Assembly: GCF_009760925.1 (NCBI RefSeq)
Contig: NZ_VRLV01000015.1
Span: 62,001 to 126,000 of the forward strand
DNA from: Nonomuraea typhae
Lineage (GTDB): Bacteria; Actinomycetota; Actinomycetes; Streptosporangiales; Streptosporangiaceae
Length of the DNA stretch: 64,000 nucleotides
Direction: 5' to 3'
The first letter of the stretch is position 1. Each line of letters starts with the position of its first letter. Positions 25,068 to 33,331 of the stretch are shown here, one piece after another. The position numbers were made by a program, and so were the translations under genes. A model generated the notes under the pieces. That model was not told the DNA's origin, did not search any database, and saw nothing but the letters and a program-made list of their open reading frames with translations.

Positions 25068-26428
25068 CGGACCCGCTCCAGTTCGCACCAGTGGGTGAGG
25101 CAGTTGCCCACCCGGTCCCCGCTCTCGCCGTGCTTGACCGCCCTGGCCGAGCCGGTCAGGCGCTCGCCGCCGACGTCGAGGGCGAGTTCGAGCCAGGGGC
25201 TGGCCCGCAGCGCGTCGGGCGTGGGCAGCTGCGCCTCGGCCGCGATCATCACGTCGTATGCCTCGTCGCTCTCCAGGCGGGCCGGCGTGCGGCCGGTGCC
25301 CGCCACCTCGACCCACGCCGTCGCGTCGCCGCAGATGCCCATCCGCACGGGTATCGCGCCGGAGGGGGCCGCCACCCGGCCGGCCCATTCGCCGACCGGC
25401 ATCGGCGCGGGGCTCGGCGCGGACTCCTCCGGTCCGATACGGCTCACCAGGGATTCCAGGAGGATCTCGCACGCCGTACGCGCCTGGGCGACCGAGCCGG
25501 TGCGGTTGACGACGGCGGCGGCGCTCACCCCGAGGTCCGGCAGTACGGCCAGCGAGGCGCCCACCCCGCACATGTCTCCGGCGTGGGCCAGCACCTCGAC
25601 GCCGTCGGGGTGGCGGACGTTCCACCCGAGCCCGTAGACCTCGCCGGAGCCCACGCCGGGCGTGCGCACCGCCGCGGCCCAGGCCGGCGCGTGGGCGTGC
25701 GTGAGCCCGAACCTGGCCAGGTCGGCGGCCGACATCCAGGCCATGCTCGCGGCCGGGTGGCTGGTGGTGATCGTCGGGTACGGCAGGTGCCGCTCGGCCG
25801 TGTACGGCACCGCCGCCTGCGCCCCCGCGGCGCCGGGGCCGAAGGCGGCGGAGGTCAGCTTCAGGGGCGCGAACAGGTAGCGCTCCAGCAGGTCGCCCAG
25901 CGGCCGGCCGGTGGCCGCGGCCAGCCACGGCTCCAGCACGCCGTATCCCAGGTTGGCGTATTCGAAGCGGGTGCCGGGCTCGTGGATCAGCACGCCGTAG
26001 CGGTCGAGGGCCGCCTCGATGCCCAGGGGCGCCTCGTCGTAGGCGAAGTCCCAGTAGCGTCCGAATCCGGCGGTGTGGTTCAGCGCCTGGCGCACGCTCG
26101 GCCGTCCGCGGCGGCCGGGCCGCCCCGGCCGGTCGGCGTCGAGCCAGGGCAGCCGGTCGGCCAGCGGTTCGTCGAGGTCGATGAGCCCCTGCTCGGCGAG
26201 CATGACGCACAGGGTCGCCACGACGGGCTTGGTGACCGAGGCCAGCAGGTACGGCGTGTGGCCGCTCGCCGGGCGCCCCTGGAGGTCGGCCAGGCCGAAG
26301 CCGCGGGCCTCCACCCGGTCGCCGTGGGCGATCGCCAGCGCGATCGAGGGCAGGCGGTGCCGGGTCATCAGCTCCTCGATCCGGCCGGCGACCTGGTCGA
26401 GGCTCGGGATGGGCGTGGTGTCGGTCAT
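25064..26428 (-). CDS. Serine hydrolase, beta-lactamase/penicillin-binding-protein-like (class C type)
   Basis: A 454-residue cytosolic-looking serine hydrolase with the SxxK motif in LLASVTKPVVATL, the YxN motif in FEYANLGYGVLEPWL, and a C-terminal lipocalin-like extension. No signal peptide is visible. It sits second in the siderophore uptake operon, overlapping the permease. This suggests an intracellular esterase or amidase acting on imported siderophore, but that is inferred from position only. Alternatives are a D-amino peptidase or a general esterase. Confidence 0.85.
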   Translation of the reverse strand: MTDTTPIPSLDQVAGRIEELMTRHRLPSIALAIAHGDRVEARGFGLADLQGRPASGHTPYLLASVTKPVVATLCVMLAEQGLIDLDEPLADRLPWLDADRPGRPGRRGRPSVRQALNHTAGFGRYWDFAYDEAPLGIEAALDRYGVLIHEPGTRFEYANLGYGVLEPWLAAATGRPLGDLLERYLFAPLKLTSAAFGPGAAGAQAAVPYTAERHLPYPTITTSHPAASMAWMSAADLARFGLTHAHAPAWAAAVRTPGVGSGEVYGLGWNVRHPDGVEVLAHAGDMCGVGASLAVLPDLGVSAAAVVNRTGSVAQARTACEILLESLVSRIGPEESAPSPAPMPVGEWAGRVAAPSGAIPVRMGICGDATAWVEVAGTGRTPARLESDEAYDVMIAAEAQLPTPDALRASPWLELALDVGGERLTGSARAVKHGESGDRVGNCLTHWCELERVR

Positions 26429-26463
26429 CGTCGGTAGCTCCAGGTGTCCACGGTTCGCATCGA

Positions 26464-26505
26464 GTCGTCAGCCGTCAGTTGTCAGTCGTCAGTCGTCAGT
26501 TGTCA
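26464..26505. repeat. Six tandem copies of a 7-bp unit GTYGTCA
   Basis: From 26464 the sequence reads GTCGTCA, GCCGTCA, GTTGTCA, GTCGTCA, GTCGTCA, GTTGTCA without interruption. The last unit overlaps the stop codon of the binding-protein gene. The array fills most of the gap between that gene and the hydrolase start. It resembles short heptanucleotide tandem repeats of intergenic DNA and could vary in copy number. Confidence 0.9.
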
Positions 26506-27576
26506 GGAGGAGAAGTCGGTGACCTTGGTGTCCGCGCTGCCGTCGATGGCCGCCTTGATCTGCGGGATGACGTGTTCGAGCGCGTACGGCAGGCTCAGCA
26601 CGGTGCCCCAGTCCATGGACCAGAACGCGGAGTCGTGCTTCATCCCGGTCGACCACAGGGAGCGGCCCTCCTTGGTGGATGTCAGCCCGGCCACGACCGG
26701 GTTCTTCTTCAGCGCCTCCACCTTGCCGCCGTCGGTGGTCCACAGCACGAGATCGGCCGCGCCGATGAGGGAGAGTTTCTCGGCGGAGATGTCGGCGCTG
26801 TAGCCGCTGCCCACCAGCGCGTCCAGTTCGGGCAGGGTGGTGAAGCCGAGGTTGGTGAAGAACTTCGAGCGCGGGGTGGCGGGGCCGATCACCTTGAAGG
26901 TGTCCCCCCAGCATTCGGCGATCGCCACGCTGAGGCCGGCGAAGCCGGGGTTGGCGGCGAGGGCGGTCTTCACCTGGCCGGTGATGCCGTCGACCAGCGC
27001 CTTGCCCTTGTCCGCCTTGCCCAGGGCCAGGGCCAGCATGCCGGTCTGCTGCTCCAGCGGGGTGTTCCAGTCGGTGAACCCCTTGGGCTGGGCCACCACC
27101 GGGCAGATGCTGCTGAGCTTGTCGTACTCCTTCTTGGTCATGCCGCCCATCACCCCGGTGATCAGGTCGGGCTTGAGGGCGAGGATCTTCTCGATGGAGT
27201 ACTCCTCGAAGTCGAGGAAGTCGGGCGTGCGGGTGAAGGCGGCCTTGTTCCACGGGTGCAGCGGCGAGTACCAGTCGCCGCTGAACACCCCGACGGCGAC
27301 GGGCGGCACGCCGAGGGCGACCAGGACGTCGATGTCGGTCTGGCCCAGGGCGACGATCCGCTGGGGGTTGGGGGGCACGGTGGTCTTGCCGTAGGCGTGC
27401 TCGACGACGGCTCCGGCGGAGCCGGCGGGCTTGGCGCTCTGCCCGGCCTGCTCCTTCGCGCAGCCCGGCACCGTGAGCGCCACGCCCAGCGCACCGAGCC
27501 CGTACAGGAAGCCGCGTCGTCCGAAACTCTTCTGTGAGGTGGCGCGCGCCGCGCTGCCCGCCGTCGGCTTATTCAT
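26503..27576 (-). CDS. Iron-siderophore substrate-binding lipoprotein (Tat-exported)
   Basis: A 357-residue periplasmic-binding-type protein. The N-terminus has a twin-arginine motif (FGRRGFLYGLGALGVALTVP) directly followed by a lipobox (VPGC), so it is predicted to fold in the cytoplasm and be tethered outside. The binding domain contains TTVPPNPQRIVALGQTDIDV, LALKPDLITGVM and a C-terminal LEHVIPQIK helix, as in class III binding proteins for siderophores. The ATG at 27576 has GGAGGAG upstream. It is the first gene of the uptake operon. Confidence 0.93.
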   Translation of the reverse strand: MNKPTAGSAARATSQKSFGRRGFLYGLGALGVALTVPGCAKEQAGQSAKPAGSAGAVVEHAYGKTTVPPNPQRIVALGQTDIDVLVALGVPPVAVGVFSGDWYSPLHPWNKAAFTRTPDFLDFEEYSIEKILALKPDLITGVMGGMTKKEYDKLSSICPVVAQPKGFTDWNTPLEQQTGMLALALGKADKGKALVDGITGQVKTALAANPGFAGLSVAIAECWGDTFKVIGPATPRSKFFTNLGFTTLPELDALVGSGYSADISAEKLSLIGAADLVLWTTDGGKVEALKKNPVVAGLTSTKEGRSLWSTGMKHDSAFWSMDWGTVLSLPYALEHVIPQIKAAIDGSADTKVTDFSS

Positions 27577-27610
27577 GCCGGACCACTCCTCCACGCTCTG
27601 GGGTGCGGCA

Positions 27611-27619
27611 TACCTTAGG
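27611..27619. promoter_or_regulatory. Possible iron-regulator half-box ACCTTAGGT
   Basis: ACCTTAGGT, palindromic except for its centre, lies 35 bp upstream of the siderophore-binding-protein start. The TTAGGT half matches half of the DtxR/IdeR-type box of actinomycetes; the second half-site is weak. Operon position supports iron control but the site is not convincing alone. Confidence 0.35.
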
Positions 27620-27627
27620 TCGGCACG

Positions 27628-28049
27628 TCACCGCAGTTCGTCGGTGATCCCGACAAACTCTGCGCCGCCGATCCGTGCGTTCGGCAGACGTCGCCGGCGC
27701 TGGAGCACCACGTCTCCGGCGATCACCGCGGCCTCGACGGGCACGACGGCCGGTTTCCCGGCGTCCGGCCTGCGCACCGCGCTGAGCACCTGGTTCGGCC
27801 CCGAGGGCCCGTCCTGAGGCACCGCTCGAGCCAGCGGTACGGCCGGCCGTACCCCTGGCTCTTGCCCAGGCGTGCAGGGTACGGCCGGCTGTCACCCTGG
27901 TCGCGTGCTCCGGTGTGCAGCGGCGACTGGGGCGCCCGGTCGGGGCGGGCGCCGCCGAGGTACTGCGTGGCGACGTGCTCAAGGATCGCCCGGTTGACGA
28001 CGTCCTGGCCGTCGTCGGCCTGGATGGAGGGGCTGGACAGGAGGGTCAT
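27628..28049 (-). pseudogene. Possible decayed coding region between the iron operon and a TetR gene
   Basis: Two minus-strand frames carry protein-like sequence that would join only through a frameshift. An upstream part from an ATG at 28049 reads DVVNRAILEHVATQYLGG. A downstream part ending at 27628 reads PVEAAVIAGDVVLQRRRRLP, then NARIGGAEFVGITDELR. Neither was recognised. I interpret the 420 bp as the eroded remains of one short gene, but chance open frames in GC-rich DNA are a real alternative. Apart from this the interval 27620-28072 holds nothing I can support. Confidence 0.3.
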
Positions 28050-28072
28050 TCAAGGCCCCGGCCCGGCTGCCG

Positions 28073-28651
28073 TCAACCGCGGCCGAGTTCGGCGACCACG
28101 GCGCCCCGTACCAGGTGCCGGGCGCGCTCCAGCGTCATCGAGCCGCTGAGCCAGCGTTCGCTCACCCCTTCGACCAGGGAGGTGAGCCGCTCGGCCACCT
28201 CGACGGGGTCGGCGCCGGCCGCGGCCAGGCCCTCCTCCTGCGCCCGCCGGATCATCGCGGCCAGATCGCCGGTCCAGGCTCGGGTGGAGGCGCTGAGCGG
28301 CTCGCGCAGGTCGGGGTTGAAGACCGCGCTGGCCCGCAGTTCGCCCCAGGCCGCGCTGTTCTCCCTGACCTCGGGGGTGTCCTGCAGTTCCAGCAGCAGC
28401 AGGAGTTCGAGCTGCTCACGCGGGTCCTTGCCGATCTGCAGCGCTTCGTTGGTGTAGCGGTCGGCGCGCTCGTTGATGAACTCCAGCGTCTTGCGCATCA
28501 GCCCGGCGCGGTCGCCGAAGTGGTAGTAGATCAGCGCGGTCGACACCCCGGCCTCGGCGGACAGCTTCTCCACCCGTAGCCCGCGCACGCCGCTGTGGGC
28601 GATGACGCGGACGGCCGCTTCCAGGATCTGCCGCTGTCGATCGGATGACAT
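28073..28651 (-). CDS. TetR/AcrR family regulator (BetI-like C-terminus)
   Basis: A 192-residue TetR protein with an HTH at ILEAAVRVIAHSGVRGLRVE, KLSAEAGVSTALIYYHFGDR. The BetI-type C-terminal domain includes ELRASAVFNPDLREPLSAST and LVEGVSERWLSGSMTLERA. It is divergent from the broken agmatine deiminase gene, and the 107-bp gap contains two copies of a palindrome GACTGAA-N2-TTCAGTC. The same motif precedes the second deiminase at 41.9 kb, so the repressor probably controls both. Confidence 0.92.
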   Translation of the reverse strand: MSSDRQRQILEAAVRVIAHSGVRGLRVEKLSAEAGVSTALIYYHFGDRAGLMRKTLEFINERADRYTNEALQIGKDPREQLELLLLLELQDTPEVRENSAAWGELRASAVFNPDLREPLSASTRAWTGDLAAMIRRAQEEGLAAAGADPVEVAERLTSLVEGVSERWLSGSMTLERARHLVRGAVVAELGRG

Positions 28652-28686
28652 GTCACCTCTCGTCGGAAAGGGTCCGGAGACATCTT

Positions 28687-28702
28687 GACTGAATCTTCAG
28701 TC
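28687..28702. promoter_or_regulatory. TetR operator copy 1: GACTGAA-TC-TTCAGTC
   Basis: Perfect 7-bp arms with a 2-bp centre lie 35 bp upstream of the TetR gene. Confidence 0.8.
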
Positions 28703-28730
28703 GGTGCGCACTATAACAACCCCTCAGGCT

Positions 28731-28746
28731 GACTGAAATTTCAGAC
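28731..28746. promoter_or_regulatory. TetR operator copy 2: GACTGAAATTTCAGAC
   Basis: A 16-bp palindrome with one mismatch to the ideal GACTGAAATTTCAGTC. It ends 12 bp before the deiminase ATG at 28759. Confidence 0.8.
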
Positions 28747-28758
28747 AGGAGCGTGGAG

Positions 28759-29556
28759 ATGCGCATGCCTGCCGAATGGGCGCCGCACGATGGCTGCCTC
28801 ATGGCGTGGCCGACCCGGCGGGAGCTGTGGGGGGAGGTCCTGGAGACGGTCCGGGCGGAGTACGCGGCGGCGGCCAGGGCCGTGGCCCGCTTCGAGCCGG
28901 TCACCATGGTCGCGCCGCCCGGGCAGGGCGAGCAGGCGCGCCGGCGCTGCGGCGACGGCGTGGAGGTGGTCGAGCTGCCCATCGACGACTCGTGGCTGCG
29001 CGACTCGGGGCCGATCTTCGTCCTCGGCCCGGACGGCTCCCGCGCGGGCGTGGACTTCCGCTTCAACACCTGGGGCGGCAAGCACCACCCCTGCACCGAC
29101 GACGACCGGATCAGCGCCCTGCTGCTGGAGCGCCTGAACGTCACCCGCGTCGAATCCGGGATGATCCTGGAGGGCGGCGCGATCACGGTGGACGGCGAGG
29201 GCACCCTGCTGACCACCGAGCAGTGCCTGCTGCACCCCAACAGGAACCCGGGCCTGACCCGCGCCGACATCGAGGCCGAACTCAAGGACAGGCTGGGCGT
29301 CACCAAGGTGACCTGGCTGCCCTACGGCGGGCTGGAGGACCTCGAGACCGACGCCACGTGGACGGCGTCGCCGCCTTCACCGCCCCCGCCACGGCGCTCA
29401 TCCACCTGCCCGACGACCCCGCCCACCCCGACTACGCCCGCATGCGCGCCAACAAGGCGGTCCTGGAGTCCTCCACCGGCGCCGCCGGCCGGCCCTTCGA
29501 GCTCATCGAGCTGCCGCAGAGCGCGTTCGCCGAGGTGGCCGGCACCCGCCTGTCAG
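28759..29556 (+). pseudogene. Agmatine deiminase-family gene, frameshifted and truncated by a transposase remnant
   Basis: The first 198 codons are an excellent agmatine/peptidylarginine deiminase-type N-terminus: MPAEWAPHDGCLMAWPTRRE, DDSWLRDSGPIFVL, VDFRFNTWGGKHHPC, ILEGGAITVDGEGTLLTTEQ. At about 29352 one G is missing: GACGCCACGTGGAC where the conserved ETDGHVDG needs GACGGCCACGTGGAC. The frame then shifts, and the expected sequence (HVDGVAAFTAPATALIHLPD, then FAEVAGTRLS) continues one frame over to about 29556. There it stops abruptly at Tn3-type transposase sequence. The C-terminal quarter with the catalytic Cys is absent, so the gene is dead. Confidence 0.85.
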
Positions 29557-30870
29557 GCGATGCTGCCGGGCATCGACGTGCCCGAGTTGCTGCTGGGGGT
29601 GCACTCCTGGACCGGGTTTCTGGACGCCTTCGTGCATCTGGCCGACATCTCCACCCGCATGCACGACCTGCCCAGATCGCTGGCGGCGCTGCTGATCAGC
29701 GAGGCCTGCAACGTCGGCCTCACCCCGGTGATCAAGGACGGGGACGAGGCGCTGACCCGCGGCCGGCTCTCGCACGTCGATCAGAACCACGTGCGCGCCG
29801 AGACCCACGCCGCCGCCAACGCCATCCTCATCAAGGCCCAGCGTAGTGTGCCGATCGTGAGGCTGTGGGGCGGCGGGCTGCTGGCCTCGGCCGACGGGCT
29901 GCGCTTCGTCGTCCCGGTGCAGACGATCAGCGCCGCCCCTTCGCCGAAGTATTCCGGCTACAAACGCGGCCTCACCCTCCTCAACGCAGTCAATGATCAA
30001 GTGACGGGGATCGGGTAGCTGGTGGTGCCGGGCACGCCGCGCGACTCGCTGTACATCCTCGACACGCTGATCAACATCGACGCCGGGCCAAAACCCGACC
30101 TGGTCACGACCGACCAGGCATCCGACTCGGACATGGTGTTCGGGGATCTTCTCCATGCTCGGCTACCGGGTCGCACCGCGCTTCGCCGACCTGGGCGACC
30201 AGCGCTTCTGGCGCGCCGACCTGCCCGACGGCATGACGCCGGCGTATGGGCCGCTGGAGGCGATCGCCCGCAACAAGATCAACACGCGGAAGATCCAGAC
30301 CCAGTGGGCCGACATGACCCGGGTGGCCGGATCGCTGGTGACCAACCAGGTGCGCGCCTACGACCTGCTGCGCATGTTCGCCCGCAACGGGCGCCCGACC
30401 CCGCTGGGGCAGGCCTTCGCCGAGTACGGCCGCATCCACAAGACCCTGCACCTGCCGTCCATCCTGGACCCGATCGACGACACCTACCGGCGCAAGCTCA
30501 ACAAACAGCTCACCGTGCAGAAGTCCCGGCACCGGCTCGCCCGCAAGATCTGCCACGGCGCGAGCGGGAAGATCCGCAAGGCGTATCGGAGGGACAAGAA
30601 GATCAACTCGCCGCGTTGGGGCTGGTCGTCAATGCGGTCCCGCTGTGGAATTCCAGCTACCTGTCGGCCGCCGTCGACCAGCTGCGCGCCCAGGGCATCC
30701 CGGTCAAGGATGAGGACGCCGCACGGCTCAGCCCGCTCGGCCACCCCCACGTCAACGTCCTGGGCCGCTACGCCATCGCCTCCTCAGCCCCCGCCGAATG
30801 CCGGCGCCGGCTCGGCGAGATGCCCGACCTGCCAGACTGCGAGGACGCGGTGGAGGAGGAGGGCGTGTAG
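29553..30870 (+). pseudogene. Tn3-family transposase (tnpA) C-terminal remnant with two frameshifts
   Basis: About 440 codons of a Tn3 transposase C-terminal half begin without a start at the deiminase junction: MLPGIDVPELLLGVHSWTGF, SEACNVGLTPVIKDGDEALT, HVRAETHAAANAILIKAQ, and WGGGLLASADGLRFVVPVQT. After a stop at 30018 it resumes at 30022 (VPGTPRDSLYILDTLINIDA), shifts frame near 30150 (LGYRVAPRFADLGDQRFWRA) and shifts back near 30590 (NAVPLWNSSYLSAAVDQLRA). It ends at 30870. The N-terminal half, including the DNA-binding region, is missing. No terminal inverted repeat was found, so this is an immobile fragment. Confidence 0.9.
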
Positions 30871-31031
30871 GGCTCCGATTCGGATCCGGCGAACCCGTCC
30901 GCGGCGGGCGGCACCAGGTAGAAACCCCGGGCCGAGCAGCAGATCAGCCATGCTGAGGCCGCTTCCCCACGCCAGCCGAATGCCCACGGCCGGCGCGAGG
31001 AACGGCGCCACCATGATCGCGGCGGTCAGTA
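30871..31031. other. Short gap without a supported gene
   Basis: A minus-strand frame here (83 codons from 31035) begins with a hydrophobic stretch (TAAIMVAPFLAPAVGIRLAW) but runs into the transposase remnant. It could be a fragment of a membrane protein. I see no gene I can support. Confidence 0.4.
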
Positions 31032-31457
31032 TCACCGGAGTGAGGCCGGTCCGGGCGGGCGTGGCGGGTCGGGGAACGGCGAGCTGCCATCGCCGCCCAC
31101 ATCAGGGAGAGCTGCGTGGTGTATGGCCGGTCGCGCCATGATCGGGAATCGGCGTCCCAGGCCCGAGATCTGCAGCAGCCGGCTCATCAACGGGGTGAGC
31201 CCGGTCAAGGCCAGCGTGATGCCCTGGGCTCGGGCGCGTCCTTGTACGCCGAGCAGCACGCCCAGCCCGCCGGCGCCGCAGAAGGTGACCTGGGACAGGT
31301 CCAGCACGAGCAGGGTGGTGCTGTAGCCGAGCGCGTTGAGCAGCCGCCGACGCAGCTGCTCGGTGGTGAAGATGTCGATGTCTCCGGACAGGTGGATCAA
31401 GGTGGGCGCCGCGGCGCTCGGCCCGCCGAGTGGCGGGGCGATGTTGATGACGGTCAT
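31032..31457 (-). CDS. STAS-domain protein (anti-anti-sigma factor-like) lacking the phospho-acceptor Ser
   Basis: A 141-residue single STAS domain: TLIHLSGDIDIFTTEQLRRR, TTLLVLDLSQVTFCGAGGLG, and TLALTGLTPLMSRLLQISGL. In SpoIIAA/RsbV-type antagonists the central motif is DS(S/T)GL; here it reads GAGGL, so the conserved Asp and phosphorylatable Ser are both gone. It might therefore be constitutively active or have another partner. The ATG at 31457 has GGAG seven bases upstream; the frame upstream to 31613 is not needed. It lies downstream of the DUF5994 gene on the same strand. Confidence 0.87.
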   Translation of the reverse strand: MTVINIAPPLGGPSAAAPTLIHLSGDIDIFTTEQLRRRLLNALGYSTTLLVLDLSQVTFCGAGGLGVLLGVQGRARAQGITLALTGLTPLMSRLLQISGLGRRFPIMARPAIHHAALPDVGGDGSSPFPDPPRPPGPASLR

Positions 31458-31584
31458 CGAAAGTCTCCTGTTCGGAGGGGCTGCGAATCGCAGATTGGGA
31501 GAGATGCCTGCCGGCCGGAGATCGGTCCACCGCTGGATAGGGGTACCTGAACCGTTCGATCCGGCCGGCAGGCGGCATGTGGGG

Positions 31585-32169
31585 TCAGTGCGGCTTTGCC
31601 GGTTGCCGGGCAAAGGACTGGTCCGGCTGCCCGGTGACCGACCCGCCCTCGTTCTCCCGGCGGGTCGAGCCGTCGACCCTCGCGCGTGGAACGGGGTCGG
31701 GCGGCAGGTGCGCGAGGCCGTGGAGGGTGTCGATGCTCAGGCCGGTGGTGTCCTGGGCGGTGAGCTTGAGTGCGGCCTCGGCGGGACCGACTGCGGTATC
31801 CGAGGGGATGACCAGCAAGGCAACGGGCCTGTGGGCAGCAAAGAACAAAACGATCACGGGTGGGGTGCCGTGCCGGAAGCAGCCGACACGAACCTGCCGC
31901 CCACGGGCCGGGATCCGCGATGGGACGCGCCGCCAGGCGACCCGGGACACGCCGACCAACAGGGTGGTCCGCCCCAGCCGCTGGTCGACAGCAGCGATGA
32001 GAGCCGGCAGCTCGGCGGCCGCGTCGCGAGAATAGGGCCACCACGCCCCGTCCACCACGGCTCGCCGATTCGGCACCGGATGAAGACTGAGCCGCAGCGC
32101 GGAATCGACCCGGGGGATCGCGGCGGAGGTGGGGCTGAGCGGTGCGGGGAGAGGAAGCAGTGTCGGCAT
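31585..32169 (-). CDS. DUF5994 family protein
   Basis: A 194-residue protein with the DUF5994 pattern: LRLSLHPVPNRRAVVDGAWW, PYSRDAAAELPALIAAVDQR, RVAWRRVPSRIPARGRQVRV, and VIVLFFAAHRPVALLVIPSD. These proteins are widespread in actinomycetes, usually beside STAS or ANTAR genes; the function is unknown. Here it heads a possible unit with the STAS gene 127 bp downstream. A perfect 18-bp palindrome is found about 20 bp upstream of its start. Confidence 0.82.
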   Translation of the reverse strand: MPTLLPLPAPLSPTSAAIPRVDSALRLSLHPVPNRRAVVDGAWWPYSRDAAAELPALIAAVDQRLGRTTLLVGVSRVAWRRVPSRIPARGRQVRVGCFRHGTPPVIVLFFAAHRPVALLVIPSDTAVGPAEAALKLTAQDTTGLSIDTLHGLAHLPPDPVPRARVDGSTRRENEGGSVTGQPDQSFARQPAKPH

Positions 32170-32191
32170 CGTGGGTCGCCCGGCCTATCCG

Positions 32192-32209
32192 GGCCCCTTG
32201 AAAGGGGCC
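32192..32209. promoter_or_regulatory. Palindrome GGCCCCTT-GA-AAGGGGCC
   Basis: Perfect 8-bp arms with a 2-bp centre lie between the DUF5994 start and the divergent recombinase. It could be an operator; the 2-nt loop makes a transcript hairpin unlikely. Confidence 0.5.
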
Positions 32210-32287
32210 GGTGGTGGTTCGCCGGGGGCGACGCCAACCTGAATGCAAGCGCTCAAGGAGTCCTCGGTGTCCCCACCCTACCCCAGC

Positions 32288-32315
32288 ACTTCCGGAATTG
32301 CACGATTCCGGAAGT
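32288..32315. other. dif-like tyrosine-recombinase core site (11-6-11 bp)
   Basis: ACTTCCGGAAT (32288-32298) and ATTCCGGAAGT (32305-32315) are exact inverse copies separated by TGCACG. A 28-bp site with two 11-bp arms and a 6-bp central region has the layout of XerCD/dif and integrase core sites. It lies 11 bp before the GTG start of the tyrosine recombinase at 32327. Further half-sites sit at 32330-32340 and 32376-32386 inside the 5' end of the gene. Confidence 0.65.
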
Positions 32316-32326
32316 AGGCTGGGTGG

Positions 32327-33331
32327 GTGACTTCCGGAAACACGCCCTCACCGAGCACCCAACCGGCCGGAGCAGCTTCCGGAAACACCAGCCGGTCACG
32401 GGCCGTGCCGCTGCCCGCCCCTCAGGCCGCCGTGCTGGCCGACTACATCGACGCGCTCGCGCACGCCCCGCTGGCCGACTCCACCAAGACCAAGTACGCC
32501 TCGCGGCTGCGCGGCTACCTGGCCTGGCTGGCCGACCAAGCCGCCGCCGGAGCCCTGGACGGCGACCCGCTCGCCGACTCCATCGCCGCCACAGGCGCGG
32601 TACGCGACTTCCGCCGGCATCTGAAGAACGGCCGCCGCGCCCCCAACACCATCGACACCTACCTGTCGGCCATCGACGACTTTTACACCCGCCGCGGCCT
32701 CGGCAAACCCCCAACTCGGCGGGAACGCGACTCGCGCCGCACCGCCCCCCGCGCCCTGGACGCCCGGCGCACACGCCGTTACGTCCGCCACGTCCAGCTC
32801 ACCGCATCGGTGCGCGACAAGGCCATCGCCCTGCTGCCCTACTACGCCGGCCTACGCATCTCCGAGGTCGTCGGTCTCGAGGTGGCCGACCTCCGCCTGT
32901 CCGCCCGCAAAGGCGAACTACGCATCCGCGGCAAAGGCCGCGACGGCGGCAAGGTCCGGCTGCTACCCGTCCATCCCGACCTGCGCCGGGCACTGACCGA
33001 CTGGCTGGAGGCCCGCACCGACTGGAAGGGAGCCGACGCCCACGCCGCGGTATTCCTCAACCACCGCGGCGGCCGCCTGAGCGACCGCGCAGCCCGCGAC
33101 ATCATCACCGGCCTCGGCGACGCCATCGGCCTCAATGACGACCCCACCCAACCCTTCAGCCCGCACGTCCTGCGCCACACCTTCGCCACCCAGCTCATCC
33201 GCGACGGCAAAGACCCCATCCTGGTCGCCGAACTTCTCGGTCACGGCTCGTTGGACACCACCCGCCGCTACGCCTTGCCCACCGAAGCCGACAAAGCCGC
33301 CGCCCTCGACGCCCTCATCACCGACCACTGA
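32327..33331 (+). CDS. Tyrosine-type site-specific recombinase/integrase
   Basis: A 334-residue protein with an N-terminal SAM-like core-binding domain (about 40-130: DSTKTKYASRLRGYLAWLAD, NTIDTYLSAIDDFYTRRGL) and a C-terminal catalytic domain. The catalytic residues are present: Arg in YYAGLRISEVVGL, His-x-x-Arg in SPHVLRHTFATQL, His in LLGHGSLDTT, and Tyr in TRRYALP. The length and lack of an arm-binding domain resemble XerC/D rather than phage integrases. Two copies of the half-site CTTCCGGAAACAC lie in its first 60 bp (giving SGNT twice), so the true start could be slightly downstream. Its promoter overlaps the dif-like site, suggesting autoregulation. Confidence 0.92.
   Translation: MTSGNTPSPSTQPAGAASGNTSRSRAVPLPAPQAAVLADYIDALAHAPLADSTKTKYASRLRGYLAWLADQAAAGALDGDPLADSIAATGAVRDFRRHLKNGRRAPNTIDTYLSAIDDFYTRRGLGKPPTRRERDSRRTAPRALDARRTRRYVRHVQLTASVRDKAIALLPYYAGLRISEVVGLEVADLRLSARKGELRIRGKGRDGGKVRLLPVHPDLRRALTDWLEARTDWKGADAHAAVFLNHRGGRLSDRAARDIITGLGDAIGLNDDPTQPFSPHVLRHTFATQLIRDGKDPILVAELLGHGSLDTTRRYALPTEADKAAALDALITDH
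32330..32388. repeat. Direct repeats CTTCCGGAAACAC (half-sites inside the recombinase 5' end)
   Basis: CTTCCGGAAACAC occurs at 32331-32343 and again at 32376-32388 in the same orientation. Each repeats the arm of the dif-like site, giving four arm copies in 100 bp. Confidence 0.8.

Noticed and set aside
24033..26210. A 725-codon frame suggesting a hydrolase-permease fusion
   Set aside because: The first half is an out-of-frame shadow of the serine hydrolase. The permease begins at the TTG overlapping the hydrolase stop.
26464..26505. Short regular repeats considered as a CRISPR or iteron array
   Set aside because: The 7-bp units are contiguous without spacers and there are no cas or replication genes. 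They are simple tandem repeats.
30784..31035. Minus-strand 83-codon frame with a hydrophobic N-terminus
   Set aside because: Two thirds lie antisense to the transposase remnant and the rest is too short to assign.
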